A DNA stretch of 38,211 nucleotides from Sphaerotilus sp. (lineage in GTDB: Bacteria; Pseudomonadota; Gammaproteobacteria; Burkholderiales; Burkholderiaceae_C), in NCBI RefSeq assembly GCF_013299175.1, contig NZ_JAAFKF010000030.1, positions 1-38,211 on the forward strand. Reading direction: 5' to 3'. The position numbers and the translations under genes are program-made. Numbering within the stretch: position 1 is the first letter of the stretch; each line of letters begins with the position of its first letter. Below are positions 24,644 to 33,964 of this stretch, piece by piece. Below the pieces are notes generated by a model, which worked only from the letters and a program-made list of their open reading frames with translations, did no database searches and was not told the origin of the DNA.

Positions 24644-25375
24644 TGGCACTTCCAGCACCACCGACAAATCGCCCCGCGTCTCGTCGAGCTGCACCAGCGT
24701 AGCCTGCCGGGCACCGAGCGGGTCGCGGTGCTGCAGCGCGGTGAGGATGGCCTTGTGGCGCGGCAGCGAGAGCGCGTGGGTGTCCGGGTGCTGGCTGCTG
24801 AGCTTGATCGACTCGCGCAGCGCCAGCGACAGCATGTTGCCGATGTAGGCCAGCAGCGCGTTGCCGGTGGCCTCGGCGATGCGGCGGTGGAAAGCGAGGT
24901 CCGGCTCCAGCAAGGCTTCGGGCGTGGGCGCGGCCTCCATCGCAGCGTAGGCGCTGGCGATGCCGTCGATCGCGGCGTCGCTGGCGACCTGGGCGGCCAG
25001 CGCGGCGGCGGCCGGCTCGAAGATGCGCCGCACGGTCAGCAGCGTCTCGACGAACTCGCCCTGCGGTTTCGACTGGATCAGCCAGTACAGCACGTCCGGG
25101 TCCAGCAAATGCCAGTCGCTTTGCGCCCGCACCGTGGCGCCGGCCCGCTGGCGCGACAGCACCAGTCCCTTGGCCACCAGCACCCGCGTCGCCTCGCGCA
25201 GCACCGGCCGGCTCACGTCGTAGTCGGCACACAGCGACGCCTCGCTCGGCAGCCGGTCGCCGGGCTTCAGCTCGCCCGAGACGATGCGCATCCCCAGGTC
25301 GCGCACGATGCGCCCGTGCATGCTCTTGCGGTCGGGCGGCTCGCGGTAGTGCGGATCGGTGAACGGGGCTTTCAA
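24599..25375 (-). CDS. GntR/FadR-type regulator (FCD domain) of the sugar operon
   Basis: This 258-residue regulator has a winged helix at about 18-90 (GMRIVSGELKPGDRLPSEASL, then YDVSRPVLREATRVLVAKGL) and an FCD domain with DLAFHRRIAEATGN and LPRHKAILTALQHRD. Its first part resembles GntR regulators of sugar-acid catabolism. The start is a TTG at 25375, just after the gguB stop; an internal ATG (MHGRIVRDLG) is a weaker choice because it would trim the winged helix. It is the last gene of the arabinose transport and dehydratase operon and is likely its repressor. Sugar acid or ketodeoxy sugar acid is the probable effector (inference). Confidence 0.88.
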   Translation of the reverse strand: MKAPFTDPHYREPPDRKSMHGRIVRDLGMRIVSGELKPGDRLPSEASLCADYDVSRPVLREATRVLVAKGLVLSRQRAGATVRAQSDWHLLDPDVLYWLIQSKPQGEFVETLLTVRRIFEPAAAALAAQVASDAAIDGIASAYAAMEAAPTPEALLEPDLAFHRRIAEATGNALLAYIGNMLSLALRESIKLSSQHPDTHALSLPRHKAILTALQHRDPLGARQATLVQLDETRGDLSVVLEVPCIQGGLENSESQAG

Positions 25376-25378
25376 CCC

Positions 25379-26527
25379 TCAACCCTTCTTCTTGTTGTAC
25401 ACGTCCACGAACACCGCCGCGAGCAGCACCAGGCCCTTGATGACCTGCTGGTAGTCGATGCCGATGCCGAGGATGGACATGCCGTTGTTCATCACGCCCA
25501 TGATGAAGGCGCCGATCACCGCCCCCAGCACCTTGCCCACCCCGCCCGAAGCCGAGGCACCGCCGATGAAACACGCGGCGATCACGTCCAGCTCGAAGCC
25601 CAGACCCGCCTTCGGCGTCGCCGTGTTGAGCCGCGCGGCGAACACCAGCCCGGCCAGCGCCGCCAGCACGCCCATGTTGACGAAGGTCCAGAACGACAGC
25701 CGATCCGTCTTGATGCCGGACAGCCGCGCCGCCTTCTCGTTGCCGCCCAGCGCGTACAGGCGCCGGCCGATGACGGTGCGCTGCGTGACGAAATCGAACA
25801 GCGCCATCAGCAGCGCCATGATGATCAGCACGTTCGGCAAGCCCTTGTAGGACGACAGCAGGTAGGCGAACAGCACGATCAGCGCGACGAACACCCCTTG
25901 CTTGCCGACGAAGAACGCCAGCGGCTCGCCCGCCATGCCGTGCGCCGCCTGCTGCGTGCGCTCGCGCAGCTTCAGCCAGAACAGCCCCGCCGCCAGCGCC
26001 AGTCCGATCACCAGCGAGGTCACCCGCAGCGTCTCCCCTTCGAACACGTCGGGGATGAAGCCCGAGCTGAGGAGCTGGAAGGTGTCCGGGAACGGCCCGA
26101 CCGACTGCCCCTGCAGCAGCGCCAGACTCAGGCCCTTGAACACCAGCATCCCCGCCAGCGTGACGATGAAGGACGGGATCTTCATGAAGGCGACGAACCA
26201 GCCCTGCGCCGCGCCGATCAGCCCGCCGCAGACGAGGCACACCAGCGTAGCCGGCACGAAATGCCAGCCGTACTGCACCATCAGCACGGCCGCCAGCGCC
26301 CCGATGAACCCGACCACCGACCCCACCGACAGGTCGATGTGTCCCGCCACGATCACCAGCAGCATGCCCAGCGCCATGATGACGATGTAGCTGTTCTGCA
26401 GGATCAGGTTGGTGAGGTTGAGCGGCTGCATCAGCGTGCCGTCGGTCATGACCTGGAAGAAGGCCATGATGGCGATCAGGGACATCAGCATCCCGTACTC
26501 GCGGAGGTTGTTCTTCAAGGCATCCAT
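25379..26527 (-). CDS. gguB: GguB-like sugar ABC transporter permease
   Basis: This is the membrane subunit of a multiple-monosaccharide ABC importer of the GguB/MmsB (XylH-like) type, 382 residues with 8-10 hydrophobic segments. GHIDLSVGSVVGFIGALAA near 60 is the conserved family sequence, and YALGGNEKAARLSGIKTDR (near 250) is the cytoplasmic loop that contacts the ATPase. Start ATG 26527 directly abuts the gguA stop at 26528. The product acts with GguA and the ChvE-like receptor. Confidence 0.92.
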   Translation of the reverse strand: MDALKNNLREYGMLMSLIAIMAFFQVMTDGTLMQPLNLTNLILQNSYIVIMALGMLLVIVAGHIDLSVGSVVGFIGALAAVLMVQYGWHFVPATLVCLVCGGLIGAAQGWFVAFMKIPSFIVTLAGMLVFKGLSLALLQGQSVGPFPDTFQLLSSGFIPDVFEGETLRVTSLVIGLALAAGLFWLKLRERTQQAAHGMAGEPLAFFVGKQGVFVALIVLFAYLLSSYKGLPNVLIIMALLMALFDFVTQRTVIGRRLYALGGNEKAARLSGIKTDRLSFWTFVNMGVLAALAGLVFAARLNTATPKAGLGFELDVIAACFIGGASASGGVGKVLGAVIGAFIMGVMNNGMSILGIGIDYQQVIKGLVLLAAVFVDVYNKKKG

Positions 26528-28066
26528 TCAGCGTGCTCCCGACGAAACCGACGAAACGATCGATCGCATGATCTTTTCCTGACTCGCCTCGGCGGCGGTG
26601 AATTCGGCGACGAAGCGGCCTTCGTTCATCACGTAGATCCGGTCGCACATGCCGAGCAGCTCGGGCATTTCCGACGAGATCATCACGATGCAGCGCCCCT
26701 CGGCGGCCAGCCCCGCCATGAGGCTGTAGATCTCGAACTTGGCACCCACATCGATGCCGCGGGTCGGCTCGTCGAGGATGAGCACCTGCGGCTGCGAGAA
26801 CAGCCACTTGCTGAGCACCACCTTCTGCTGGTTGCCGCCGGAGAGGTTGCCCACTGTCTGGTACACGTCGGCGCAGCGGATGCCCAGCGCCCGGCGGTAC
26901 TCGTTGGCGACCGTGAACTCGCGGCCCTCGTCGATCACGCCGCGCCGCGACACGCCGGACAGGTGCGCCAGCGTGATGTTGTGGTCGATGCCGTGGTCGA
27001 GCACCAGGCCGTAGCCCTTGCGATCCTCGGTGACGTAGGCGATGCCGTGGTCGATGGCACGCTGGATGGTGGAGACATCGACCGGCTGCCCCTTCACGCG
27101 CACCTCGCCGCGGATGCGCTGCCCGTAGGCGCGGCCGAACACGCTCATCGCCAGCTCGGTGCGCCCGGCCCCCATCAGCCCGGCGATGCCGACGATCTCG
27201 CCGCGCCGCGCCGTCAGGTTCACGCCCTTGACCACCTGGCGGTCGGCGTGCAGCGGGTGATGCACCGTCCAGTCGCGCACCTCGAACACCGTCTCGCCGA
27301 GTTCTGGCGTGCGGCGCGGGTAGCGGTCGGCCATCTCGCGGCCGACCATGTGGCGGATGATCTCGTCCTCGCTCGGCGGGGCGTCGCGGCAGTCGATGTG
27401 GTGGACCGTCGCACCGTCGCGCAGCACCGTCACCGCGTCGGCCACCTTGGCGATCTCGTTGAGCTTGTGCGAGATGAGGATGCAGGCGATGCCCTGGCGC
27501 CGCAGCTCCACCAGCAGCCGCAGCAGCGCGTCGCTGTCGGTCTCGTTCAGGCTCGCGGTCGGCTCGTCGAGGATGAGCAGCTTCACCTCCTTGGACAGCG
27601 CCTTGGCGATCTCCACGAGCTGCTGCTTGCCCACGCCGAGGTCGTCGATCAGCGTCGTCGGCGACTCGGCCAGCCCCACCTTGTCGAGCAGGGCGCGGGT
27701 GCGGACGTGGCACGCCTGCCAGTCGATCACGCCGTAGCGCGACGGCTCGTTGCCGAGGAAGATGTTCTCGGCGATCGACAGCAGCGGCACCAGCGCCAGC
27801 TCCTGGTGGATGATGATGACGCCGACGTGTTCGCTGTCGGCGATGCCCGAGAAGGCCCGCGGCTGACCGTCGTAGACGATCTCGCCGCTGTAGCTGCCGT
27901 GCGGGTACACGCCGCTGAGCACCTTCATCAGCGTGGACTTGCCGGCGCCGTTCTCGCCCACCACGGCGTGGATCTCGCCGGCCCGCACGCGCAGGTTCAC
28001 GTTGTCGAGCGCCTTGACGCCCGGGAACTGCTTGGTGATGCCGCGCATCTCTAGGATGGTTGTCAC
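26528..28066 (-). CDS. gguA: GguA-like sugar ABC transporter ATPase
   Basis: This is the double-domain ATPase of the importer, 512 residues. The first nucleotide-binding domain has Walker [10 protein letters not shown] near 37, the signature-region [16 protein letters not shown] and Walker [14 protein letters not shown]. The second has the divergent Walker [11 protein letters not shown] near 290, [15 protein letters not shown] near 410 and [16 protein letters not shown]. The start is a GTG at 28066 ([16 protein letters not shown]). A 154-base gap before it, holding a long GC-rich inverted repeat, separates it from the receptor gene. Confidence 0.92.
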   Translation of the reverse strand: MTTILEMRGITKQFPGVKALDNVNLRVRAGEIHAVVGENGAGKSTLMKVLSGVYPHGSYSGEIVYDGQPRAFSGIADSEHVGVIIIHQELALVPLLSIAENIFLGNEPSRYGVIDWQACHVRTRALLDKVGLAESPTTLIDDLGVGKQQLVEIAKALSKEVKLLILDEPTASLNETDSDALLRLLVELRRQGIACILISHKLNEIAKVADAVTVLRDGATVHHIDCRDAPPSEDEIIRHMVGREMADRYPRRTPELGETVFEVRDWTVHHPLHADRQVVKGVNLTARRGEIVGIAGLMGAGRTELAMSVFGRAYGQRIRGEVRVKGQPVDVSTIQRAIDHGIAYVTEDRKGYGLVLDHGIDHNITLAHLSGVSRRGVIDEGREFTVANEYRRALGIRCADVYQTVGNLSGGNQQKVVLSKWLFSQPQVLILDEPTRGIDVGAKFEIYSLMAGLAAEGRCIVMISSEMPELLGMCDRIYVMNEGRFVAEFTAAEASQEKIMRSIVSSVSSGAR

Positions 28067-28110
28067 GGGGTGGGTCTCGTTTCGAGTCTTGGGAGAGGGC
28101 TGCGCTGGCG

Positions 28111-28212
28111 AACCCCCCTCCCAACCCTCCCCCCGCTGGGGGGAGGGCTCAAGGCAGGCATGTGTTCCCGTATTCCTCCTCCCCCCAGCGGGGGGAGGCC
28201 GGGAGGGGGGTT
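28111..28212. repeat. Large GC-rich inverted repeat between chvE and gguA
   Basis: A 36-base arm (28111-28146) is almost the exact reverse complement of a 35-base arm (28178-28212), with one mismatched spot. Each arm also holds its own hairpin, CCTCCCCC/GGGGGAGG around CGCTG. The spacer is 31 bases. The element would form a very stable cruciform or RNA stem in the operon message, downstream of the ChvE reading frame. It looks like a dispersed intergenic palindromic (REP/BIME-like) element. Confidence 0.85.
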
Positions 28213-28220
28213 CCCCGCGC

Positions 28221-29294
28221 TTACTTGATCTGGCTTTCCTTGTAGTAGCCGCTGTCGATCAGGATCGGCTTCCAGTTCGTCGCGTCCACGCTGACCGGCT
28301 TGAGCAGGTAGGACGGCACCACCTTGACCCCGTTGTTGTAGGTCTTGGTGTCGTTGATCTCGACCTTCTTGCCGCTGAGCATCGCGTCGATCATGCCGCC
28401 GGTGACCTTGGCCAGTTCACGCGTGTCCTTGAACACGGTCGAGTACTGCTCGCCGCGCAGCATGGACTTGACCGAGGCGACTTCGGCGTCCTGGCCCGAG
28501 ACGAACGGGTACGGCTGCTTCGGCGTGCCGTAGCCGACGCCCTTCAGCGAGGACAGGATGCCGATGCTCAGGCCGTCATACGGCGACAGCACGGCGTCCA
28601 CGCGGTCCTTGCCGTAGTAGGCGCTGAGCAGGTTGTCCATGCGGGCCTGGGCGACGGCGCCGTCCCAGCGCAGCGTGCCGACCTTGTCCATGCCCATCTG
28701 CTTGGAGCGCACGACCAGCTTGCCGCTGTCGATGTAGGGCTTGAGCACCGACATCGCGCCGTCGTAGAAGAAGAAGGCGTTGTTGTCGTCCGGCGAGCCG
28801 CCGAACAGCTCGATGTTGAACGGGCCTTTTCCGCCCGCGAGGTTCAAGCCCTTGACCAGCGAGTTCGCCTGGATCACGCCGACCTGGAAGTTGTCGAAGG
28901 TGGCGTAGTAATCGACGTTCTTGCTGCCCTTGATCAGGCGGTCGTAGGCGATGACCTTGACGCCCTTGTCCGCCGCTTTCTGCAGCGCGTTCGACAGCGT
29001 CGTGCCGTCGATGGCGGCGATCACCAGCACCTTGACGCCTTTGGTGATCATGTTCTCGATCTGGGCGAGCTGGTTCGGGATGTCGTCGTCGGCGTACTGC
29101 AGGTCGGCCTTGTAGCCCTTGTCCTTGAGCACCTTGACCATGCTGTCGCCGTCCGAAATCCAGCGCGCCGAGGACTTGGTGGGCATCGACACGCCGACGC
29201 TGCCCTTGTCCTGGGCATAGGCCGTGCCGGTCAGTGCAAAGGCTGCGACCAGTCCGGTGGCGAGCGTGGTCTTGAGCATCAGTTTGCGGTTCAT
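28221..29294 (-). CDS. chvE: ChvE-like sugar-binding protein
   Basis: This is the periplasmic receptor for galactose, arabinose and similar monosaccharides, 357 residues. The signal peptide [20 protein letters not shown] ends in AYA near residue 27. The mature protein begins [20 protein letters not shown] and has [34 protein letters not shown] and [10 protein letters not shown], all ChvE hallmarks. The ATG at 29294 has an AGGAGA ribosome-binding site. In Agrobacterium ChvE works with GguAB, the same gene order seen here. It lies between the KDA dehydratase gene and gguA. Confidence 0.94.
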   Translation of the reverse strand: MNRKLMLKTTLATGLVAAFALTGTAYAQDKGSVGVSMPTKSSARWISDGDSMVKVLKDKGYKADLQYADDDIPNQLAQIENMITKGVKVLVIAAIDGTTLSNALQKAADKGVKVIAYDRLIKGSKNVDYYATFDNFQVGVIQANSLVKGLNLAGGKGPFNIELFGGSPDDNNAFFFYDGAMSVLKPYIDSGKLVVRSKQMGMDKVGTLRWDGAVAQARMDNLLSAYYGKDRVDAVLSPYDGLSIGILSSLKGVGYGTPKQPYPFVSGQDAEVASVKSMLRGEQYSTVFKDTRELAKVTGGMIDAMLSGKKVEINDTKTYNNGVKVVPSYLLKPVSVDATNWKPILIDSGYYKESQIK

Positions 29295-29343
29295 CGTTGT
29301 CTCCTGTCGGTCTTCGAGCCAACCGGGCTCGGCGGGTTTGGGT

Positions 29344-30276
29344 TCATCGACCCCAGCGCAGCACCAGCGGATCGAGCCGGCGCGCCGTCTCGATCAGGCC
29401 GGCGCGGGTGTCAGGGTGCATCGCGGGCAGCGGATGGCGCGGTGCCTCGCAGGCGATCACGCCGCCCTCCTGCATCAGCGCCTTGCAGGCCAGCAGGCCG
29501 CACTGGCGGTTCTCGTAGTTGATGAGCGGCAGCCACTGCGTGTAGAGCGCCACCGCCTCTTCGCGCCGACCTGCGCGGTAGGCATCGACGATCAGGCGGA
29601 TGCCGTCCGGGTACGCGCCGCCGGTCATCGCGCCGGTCGCGCCCGCGTCCAGATCGGGCAGCAGCGTGATGGCTTCTTCGCCGTCCCACGGGCCTTCGAC
29701 CGCATCGCCGCCGAGCCGGATCAGCTCGCGCAGCTTCGACGCCGCACCCGAGGTCTCGATCTTGAAATACGCCACCTGCGCGATCTCGCGGGCCATGCGG
29801 GCGAGGAAGTCGGCGGACATCGCGGTGCCGCTGATCGGCGCGTCCTGCACCATGATCGGGATGCCGATCGCATCGGACACGGTGCGGTAGAAGGCGTGGA
29901 TCTGCCCTTCCGACACCCGCAGCGTCGCGCCGTGGTACGGCGGCATGACCATCACCATCGCCGCGCCCTGGTCCTGCGCCCGGCGGCTGCGTTCGGCGCA
30001 GATCCGGGAGCTGAAATGCGTCGTCGTCACGATCACCGGCACGCGACCGGCGACGTGCGCAAGGATCGCGCGGGTCAGCGTCTCGCGCTCGTCGTCGGAC
30101 AGCACGAACTGCTCGGAGAAGTTCGCCAGGATGCACAGGCCGTTCGAGCCGGCGTCGATCATGAAATCGACACAGCGCAACTGGCTGGGCAGGTCGAGGT
30201 CGCCGGACGCGGTGAACGTCGTCGGCACGACCGGGTAGACGCCGATGTGGCGGGGATTGCGGGCGGAAAACGTCAT
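29344..30276 (-). CDS. 2-keto-3-deoxy-L-arabonate dehydratase (DapA family)
   Basis: This 310-residue member of the dihydrodipicolinate synthase/NAL superfamily would convert L-2-keto-3-deoxyarabonate to 2-oxoglutarate semialdehyde by dehydration. The Schiff-base lysine is K172 ([11 protein letters not shown]). The N-terminal [18 protein letters not shown] and the [17 protein letters not shown] region match the KDA dehydratase subgroup more than DapA itself. ATG at 30276 was taken. It lies between the arabinonate dehydratase gene and chvE in one operon, which supports the assignment. A related 2-keto-3-deoxy sugar acid could be the substrate instead. Confidence 0.88.
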   Translation of the reverse strand: MTFSARNPRHIGVYPVVPTTFTASGDLDLPSQLRCVDFMIDAGSNGLCILANFSEQFVLSDDERETLTRAILAHVAGRVPVIVTTTHFSSRICAERSRRAQDQGAAMVMVMPPYHGATLRVSEGQIHAFYRTVSDAIGIPIMVQDAPISGTAMSADFLARMAREIAQVAYFKIETSGAASKLRELIRLGGDAVEGPWDGEEAITLLPDLDAGATGAMTGGAYPDGIRLIVDAYRAGRREEAVALYTQWLPLINYENRQCGLLACKALMQEGGVIACEAPRHPLPAMHPDTRAGLIETARRLDPLVLRWGR

Positions 30277-30308
30277 CGGTACAGCCTCAATGCGCAGTCA
30301 ACGCGCAC

Positions 30309-32051
30309 TCAATGCGAATGGCGCGGCACCTCGGCCCCGCGGCACCCGACCAGGAAATCGAAATCACAGCCCTCGTCCGCCTGCAGCACATGCTCGACGT
30401 AGAGCTTGCGGTAGCCGCTGCCATCGGCCGGGATGGGCTGGCGCGTTTCGGCCCAGACCGCAAGACGCGCCTGAAGCTCCTCGTCCGACACCTCCAGGTG
30501 CAGCCGCCCGCCCGCGCAGTCCAGCTCGATCCAGTCGCCGTCCTGCACCACCGCCAGCGGCCCGCCCGCCCGCGCTTCCGGTGCGACGTGCAGCACCACG
30601 GTGCCGTAGGCCGTGCCACTCATGCGCGCATCCGACAGCCGCACCATGTCCGTCACGCCCTGCGCCAGCAGCTTCGGCGGCAGGCCCATGTTGCCGACCT
30701 CGGCCATGCCGGGATAACCCCGCGGGCCGCAGTTCTTCAGCACCAGCACCGACTGCGCATCCACCACCAGCTCGGGATCGGCGATGCGCGCCTTGTAGTC
30801 TTCGAGGCTCTCGAACACCACCGCCCTGCCCCGGTGCTGCAACAGCGCGGGCGTCGCCGCCGACGGCTTGAGCACCGCCCCACGCGGCGCCAGATTGCCG
30901 CGCAGGATGCAGATCCCGCCATCGGCCACCAGCGGCTTGTCCAGCGGGCGGATCACCTCGTCGTTCCACAGCGGCGCGTCCTGCACGTTCTGCCACAGCG
31001 TGCGGCCGTTGGCGGTGAGCGCGTCCGGGTGCGGCAGCAAACCCGCTTCGCCCAGCCGCCGCAGCACCGCCGGCAAGCCGCCCGCGTCGTGGAACTCCTC
31101 CATCAGGAAGCGCCCGGACGGCTGCAGATCGACGATCGTCGGCGTGCCACGGCCGACGCGGGTCCAGTCTTCCAGCGCCAGATCCACGCCGATGCGCCCG
31201 GCGATCGCCTTCAGGTGGATCACCGCGTTGGTCGAGCCGCCGATCGCCGCGTTGACGCGGATCGCGTTCTCGAACGCCTCGCGGGTCAGCAGCTTCGACA
31301 GGCGCAGATCCTCCTTGGCCATCTCGACGATGCGCATCCCGGACAGATGCGCCAGCACGTAGCGCCGCGCATCGACCGCCGGAATCGCCGCGTTGTGCGG
31401 CAGCGTGACGCCGAGCGCCTCGGCCATGCACGCCATCGTGGACGCCGTGCCCATCGTGTTGCAGGTGCCCGCCGAGCGCGACATGCCCGCCTCGGCCGAC
31501 ATGAATTCGTGGATCGAGATGGTGCCGGCCTTGACCTGCTCGGAGAGCTGCCACACGGCGGTGCCCGAGCCAATATTGCGGCCCTGGTGCTTGCCGTTGA
31601 GCATCGGCCCGCCCGACACCGCGATCGCCGGCACGTCGCAGCTCGCCGCGCCCATCAGCAGGGCCGGCGTCGTCTTGTCGCAGCCGACCATCAGCACCAC
31701 CGCGTCGATCGGGTTGCCGCGGATCGCCTCCTCCACGTCCATGCTCGCCAGGTTGCGCGTGAACATCGCCGTGGGGCGCAGGTTGGACTCGCCGTTGCTG
31801 AACACCGGAAACTCGACCGGGTAGCCGCCCGCCTCGAACACCCCGCGCCGCACCCGCTCGGCCAGTTCGCGGAAATGGGCGTTGCACGGCGTCAGCTCGG
31901 ACCAGGTGTTGCAGATGCCGATGATCGGCTTGCCCTGGAACTCGTGGTCCGGGATGCCCTGGTTCTTCATCCAGCTGCGGTACATGAAGCCGTTCTTGTC
32001 CACCGTGCCGAACCATTCGGCGGACCTGAGCTTGCGGGGGGGCGACGACAT
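30309..32051 (-). CDS. L-arabinonate dehydratase (IlvD/Edd family)
   Basis: This 2Fe-2S enzyme dehydrates L-arabinonate (possibly also D-fuconate or D-galactonate) to the 2-keto-3-deoxy acid. It has 580 residues from the ATG at 32051, the usual length, starting MSSPPRKLRSAEWFGTVD. Cluster ligands are the three conserved cysteines C56 (TPCN), C124 (VGCDKTTPA) and C197 (GTCNTMGTAS). The frame continues upstream to an ATG at 32093 that would add 14 residues and place the start next to the operator; neither start has a clear ribosome-binding site. It is the first gene of the minus-strand arm of the arabinose regulon. IlvD proper is unlikely given the neighbours. Confidence 0.9.
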   Translation of the reverse strand: MSSPPRKLRSAEWFGTVDKNGFMYRSWMKNQGIPDHEFQGKPIIGICNTWSELTPCNAHFRELAERVRRGVFEAGGYPVEFPVFSNGESNLRPTAMFTRNLASMDVEEAIRGNPIDAVVLMVGCDKTTPALLMGAASCDVPAIAVSGGPMLNGKHQGRNIGSGTAVWQLSEQVKAGTISIHEFMSAEAGMSRSAGTCNTMGTASTMACMAEALGVTLPHNAAIPAVDARRYVLAHLSGMRIVEMAKEDLRLSKLLTREAFENAIRVNAAIGGSTNAVIHLKAIAGRIGVDLALEDWTRVGRGTPTIVDLQPSGRFLMEEFHDAGGLPAVLRRLGEAGLLPHPDALTANGRTLWQNVQDAPLWNDEVIRPLDKPLVADGGICILRGNLAPRGAVLKPSAATPALLQHRGRAVVFESLEDYKARIADPELVVDAQSVLVLKNCGPRGYPGMAEVGNMGLPPKLLAQGVTDMVRLSDARMSGTAYGTVVLHVAPEARAGGPLAVVQDGDWIELDCAGGRLHLEVSDEELQARLAVWAETRQPIPADGSGYRKLYVEHVLQADEGCDFDFLVGCRGAEVPRHSH

Positions 32052-32093
32052 GGCGGGTGCAACGCGGGGACGCTGGAGTGGCAACGTCGCCAT

Positions 32094-32168
32094 TAAAGTA
32101 TTACTTTATTTGCGATGTTCACGGTACAAACCCTGAATCCGCGCAAATCGCCAAAATTTAGTATGACT
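32094..32168. promoter_or_regulatory. Twin GntR-type operators between the divergent arabinose arms
   Basis: The palindrome TAAAGTATTACTTTA lies at 32094-32108 and the related AGTATGACT at 32160-32168, the latter overlapping a TAGTAT -10-like hexamer for the SDR gene. Both share AGTATKACT, which contains GTnnnAC, the half-site spacing known for GntR/FCD regulators. The two centres are 63 bases apart, six helical turns, which would suit looping by one regulator controlling both arms. Confidence 0.6.
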
Positions 32169-32218
32169 ACATCGCTACCCCAATCGCTACCCAAACCGCC
32201 AACCCAGTCGCCACCACC

Positions 32219-33013
32219 ATGTCCCCGCCCAAGCCCCGCCCTGCCCGCTTTGCCCGCTACCCCAGCCTGACCGACCGCGCCGTCCTCATCACCGGCGGCG
32301 CTACCGGCATCGGCGCCACGCTGGTCCGCGAGTTCGTCGCGCAAGGCGCGCGGGTCGGCTTCATCGACATCGACGAGACAGCGGGCGAGGCCCTGGCCGC
32401 CGCGCTCGCTGCCAAGGCCCGCACCCGCCACGCGCCGGTGTTCGTGCGCGCCGACGTGACCGACATCCCGGCGCTGCAAGCCGCCATCGAGTCCATCCGC
32501 CAACGCTGCGGCCCGATCGCCGCGCTGATGAACAACGCCGCCAACGACCAGCGCCACAGCATCGACTCGACCACCTCGGAGTCGTGGGACCGGGGCGTGG
32601 CGGTCAACCTGAAGCACCAGTTCTTCGCCGCGCAGGCGGTGGCGGCCGACATGCGGGCGGCGGGCGGCGGCTCGATCGTCAACTTCGGATCGATCAGTTG
32701 GATGCTCAAGCAAGGCGGGATGCCGGCCTACACCGCGTCGAAGGCGGCGGTGCAGGGGCTGACCCGCGGGCTGGCGCGGGATCTGGGGCGGTTCAACATC
32801 CGCGTCAACACGCTGGTGCCGGGCTGGGTGATGACGGAAAAGCAGGTGCGGCTGTGGGTCGATGACGCGGCGAAGGCGGACATCTCGCGGCTGCAGTGCA
32901 TCGACCGTCCGCTGATGCCCGCCGACATCGCCCGCATGGCGCTGTTCCTGGCGGCCGACGACAGCGCGCTGTGTACGGCGCATGACTTTCAAGTGGATGC
33001 AGGGATCGTTTGA
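32219..33013 (+). CDS. SDR sugar dehydrogenase, probable L-arabinose 1-dehydrogenase
   Basis: This 264-residue classical SDR has TGGATGIG at 25-32, the structural NNAAND near 105 and the catalytic triad S158, Y171, K175 (PAYTASKAA). It probably oxidises L-arabinose (or D-galactose or D-fucose) to the lactone with NAD(P). The gene stands first in the plus-strand arm and overlaps the lactonase gene by one base (TGATG). No good ribosome-binding site precedes the ATG at 32219. Substrate choice rests on the neighbouring lactonase and dehydratases. Confidence 0.88.
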   Translation: MSPPKPRPARFARYPSLTDRAVLITGGATGIGATLVREFVAQGARVGFIDIDETAGEALAAALAAKARTRHAPVFVRADVTDIPALQAAIESIRQRCGPIAALMNNAANDQRHSIDSTTSESWDRGVAVNLKHQFFAAQAVAADMRAAGGGSIVNFGSISWMLKQGGMPAYTASKAAVQGLTRGLARDLGRFNIRVNTLVPGWVMTEKQVRLWVDDAAKADISRLQCIDRPLMPADIARMALFLAADDSALCTAHDFQVDAGIV

Positions 33014-33921
33014 TGGACAACGACAACAACCAGGCCACAGCGGAATTGCTGGTGGATGCACAGGCCAGGCTCGGCGAAGGCCCGCTGTGGTGCCCGGTCG
33101 AGCAGGCGCTGTACTGGACCGACATCCAGTCCTCGACGCTCAGCCGCTGGCGGGCGGCGGATGGCGCGGTGCGGGTCTGGCCGATGCCGGAGCGGCTGGG
33201 CAGCTTCGCGTTCTGCGAAGAGCCGGGGCGCTTGCTGCTGGCGCTGGCATCGGGGGTCGCGCTGTTCGATCTGGAGCGCGGCGCGTTGCTGACGCCGATC
33301 GTGCCGGTCGAGCCAGAGAACCCGACGACGCGGCTGAATGATGGGCGCTGTGATCCGCAGGGGCGCTTCGTCGTCGGCATCTACAACCAGACGCCCGACG
33401 AGGCGCCGATCGGCCATTTCTACCGCGTCGGCTGCACGGACGGCGCGCTGAACGTCGAGCGCCTGCCGCTGCCGAAGGTCGGTGTGGCCAACAGCCTCGC
33501 CTTCAGCCCGGATGGCACGAGGCTGTATTTCACCGACTCGCCGACGCGGCAGATCTGGTGCGTCGATTACCACGCCGATGGGCGGCTGGGCGAGCCGCGG
33601 CCGTTCGTGAAGCTCGGGGCGCACGAGGGGTATCCGGACGGCTCGACGGTCGATGCGGAAGGGGGTTTGTGGAATGCGCAGTGGCGGGGGAACTGCGTCG
33701 TGCGCTATGACGCGGAGGGGCGCGAGACGGATCGGCTGGCGCTGCCGGCGAGTCAGATCACCTGTCCGGTGTTTGGCGGGGCGGGGATGGACGAGTTGTT
33801 CGTGACCTCGGCGCGGGCGGGGGTCACGGCGGAGGAACTGGCTGGGGAGCCGGGGGCGGGTGGGGTGTTTCGGTTGCGGGTGGGGCAGCGGGGGGTGGGG
33901 GCGTATCGGTTTCGGGGTTGA
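33013..33921 (+). CDS. SMP-30/gluconolactonase family sugar lactonase
   Basis: This 302-residue beta-propeller enzyme would open the sugar lactone made by the preceding dehydrogenase. Likely metal-binding positions are in LGEGPLWCP (the glutamate near 18), VANSLAFSPDGTRLYFTDS (asparagine near 158) and PDGSTVDAEGGLWNA (aspartate near 210). All three match the SMP-30 pattern. The ATG at 33013 overlaps the SDR stop. The C-terminus ends in a glycine- and arginine-rich stretch. L-arabinonolactone is the most likely substrate from context. Confidence 0.9.
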   Translation: MDNDNNQATAELLVDAQARLGEGPLWCPVEQALYWTDIQSSTLSRWRAADGAVRVWPMPERLGSFAFCEEPGRLLLALASGVALFDLERGALLTPIVPVEPENPTTRLNDGRCDPQGRFVVGIYNQTPDEAPIGHFYRVGCTDGALNVERLPLPKVGVANSLAFSPDGTRLYFTDSPTRQIWCVDYHADGRLGEPRPFVKLGAHEGYPDGSTVDAEGGLWNAQWRGNCVVRYDAEGRETDRLALPASQITCPVFGGAGMDELFVTSARAGVTAEELAGEPGAGGVFRLRVGQRGVGAYRFRG

Positions 33922-33929
33922 ACTGGCGC

Positions 33930-33958
33930 TTGCTGAAAAATCAAAACGCATCTACATT
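33930..33958 (+). promoter_or_regulatory. Promoter of the brnTA pair
   Basis: TTGCTG (33930-33935) and TACATT (33953-33958) are separated by exactly 17 bases and form a good sigma-70 promoter in a locally AT-rich stretch. Transcription would start at about 33965, on the A of the brnT ATG, so the message may be leaderless. No ribosome-binding site is seen before the ATG. Confidence 0.6.
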
Positions 33959-33964
33959 TTTATC

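Noticed and set aside
24159..28124. Very long open frames such as 24159-28124 minus, 24635-28054 plus and 2003-4045 plus
   Set aside because: They run across several well-recognised genes in another frame, have repetitive Arg/Ala/Gly/His-rich composition and no family motifs. They are a product of high GC content.
28111..28212. GC-rich inverted repeat considered as an insertion sequence end, CRISPR unit or classical terminator
   Set aside because: There is no transposase gene or target duplication, only one pair of arms, and no T-run follows the stem on either strand.
32052..32093. Longer start (ATG 32093) for the arabinonate dehydratase
   Set aside because: It would add 14 residues not seen in the family and lies directly against the operator. 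The ATG at 32051 gives the standard N-terminus, although neither start has a clear ribosome-binding site.
32171..32192. Direct repeat ATCGCTACCC twice, 12 bases apart, before the SDR gene
   Set aside because: Short, without symmetry and without a second occurrence elsewhere in the window; not enough to call an operator.
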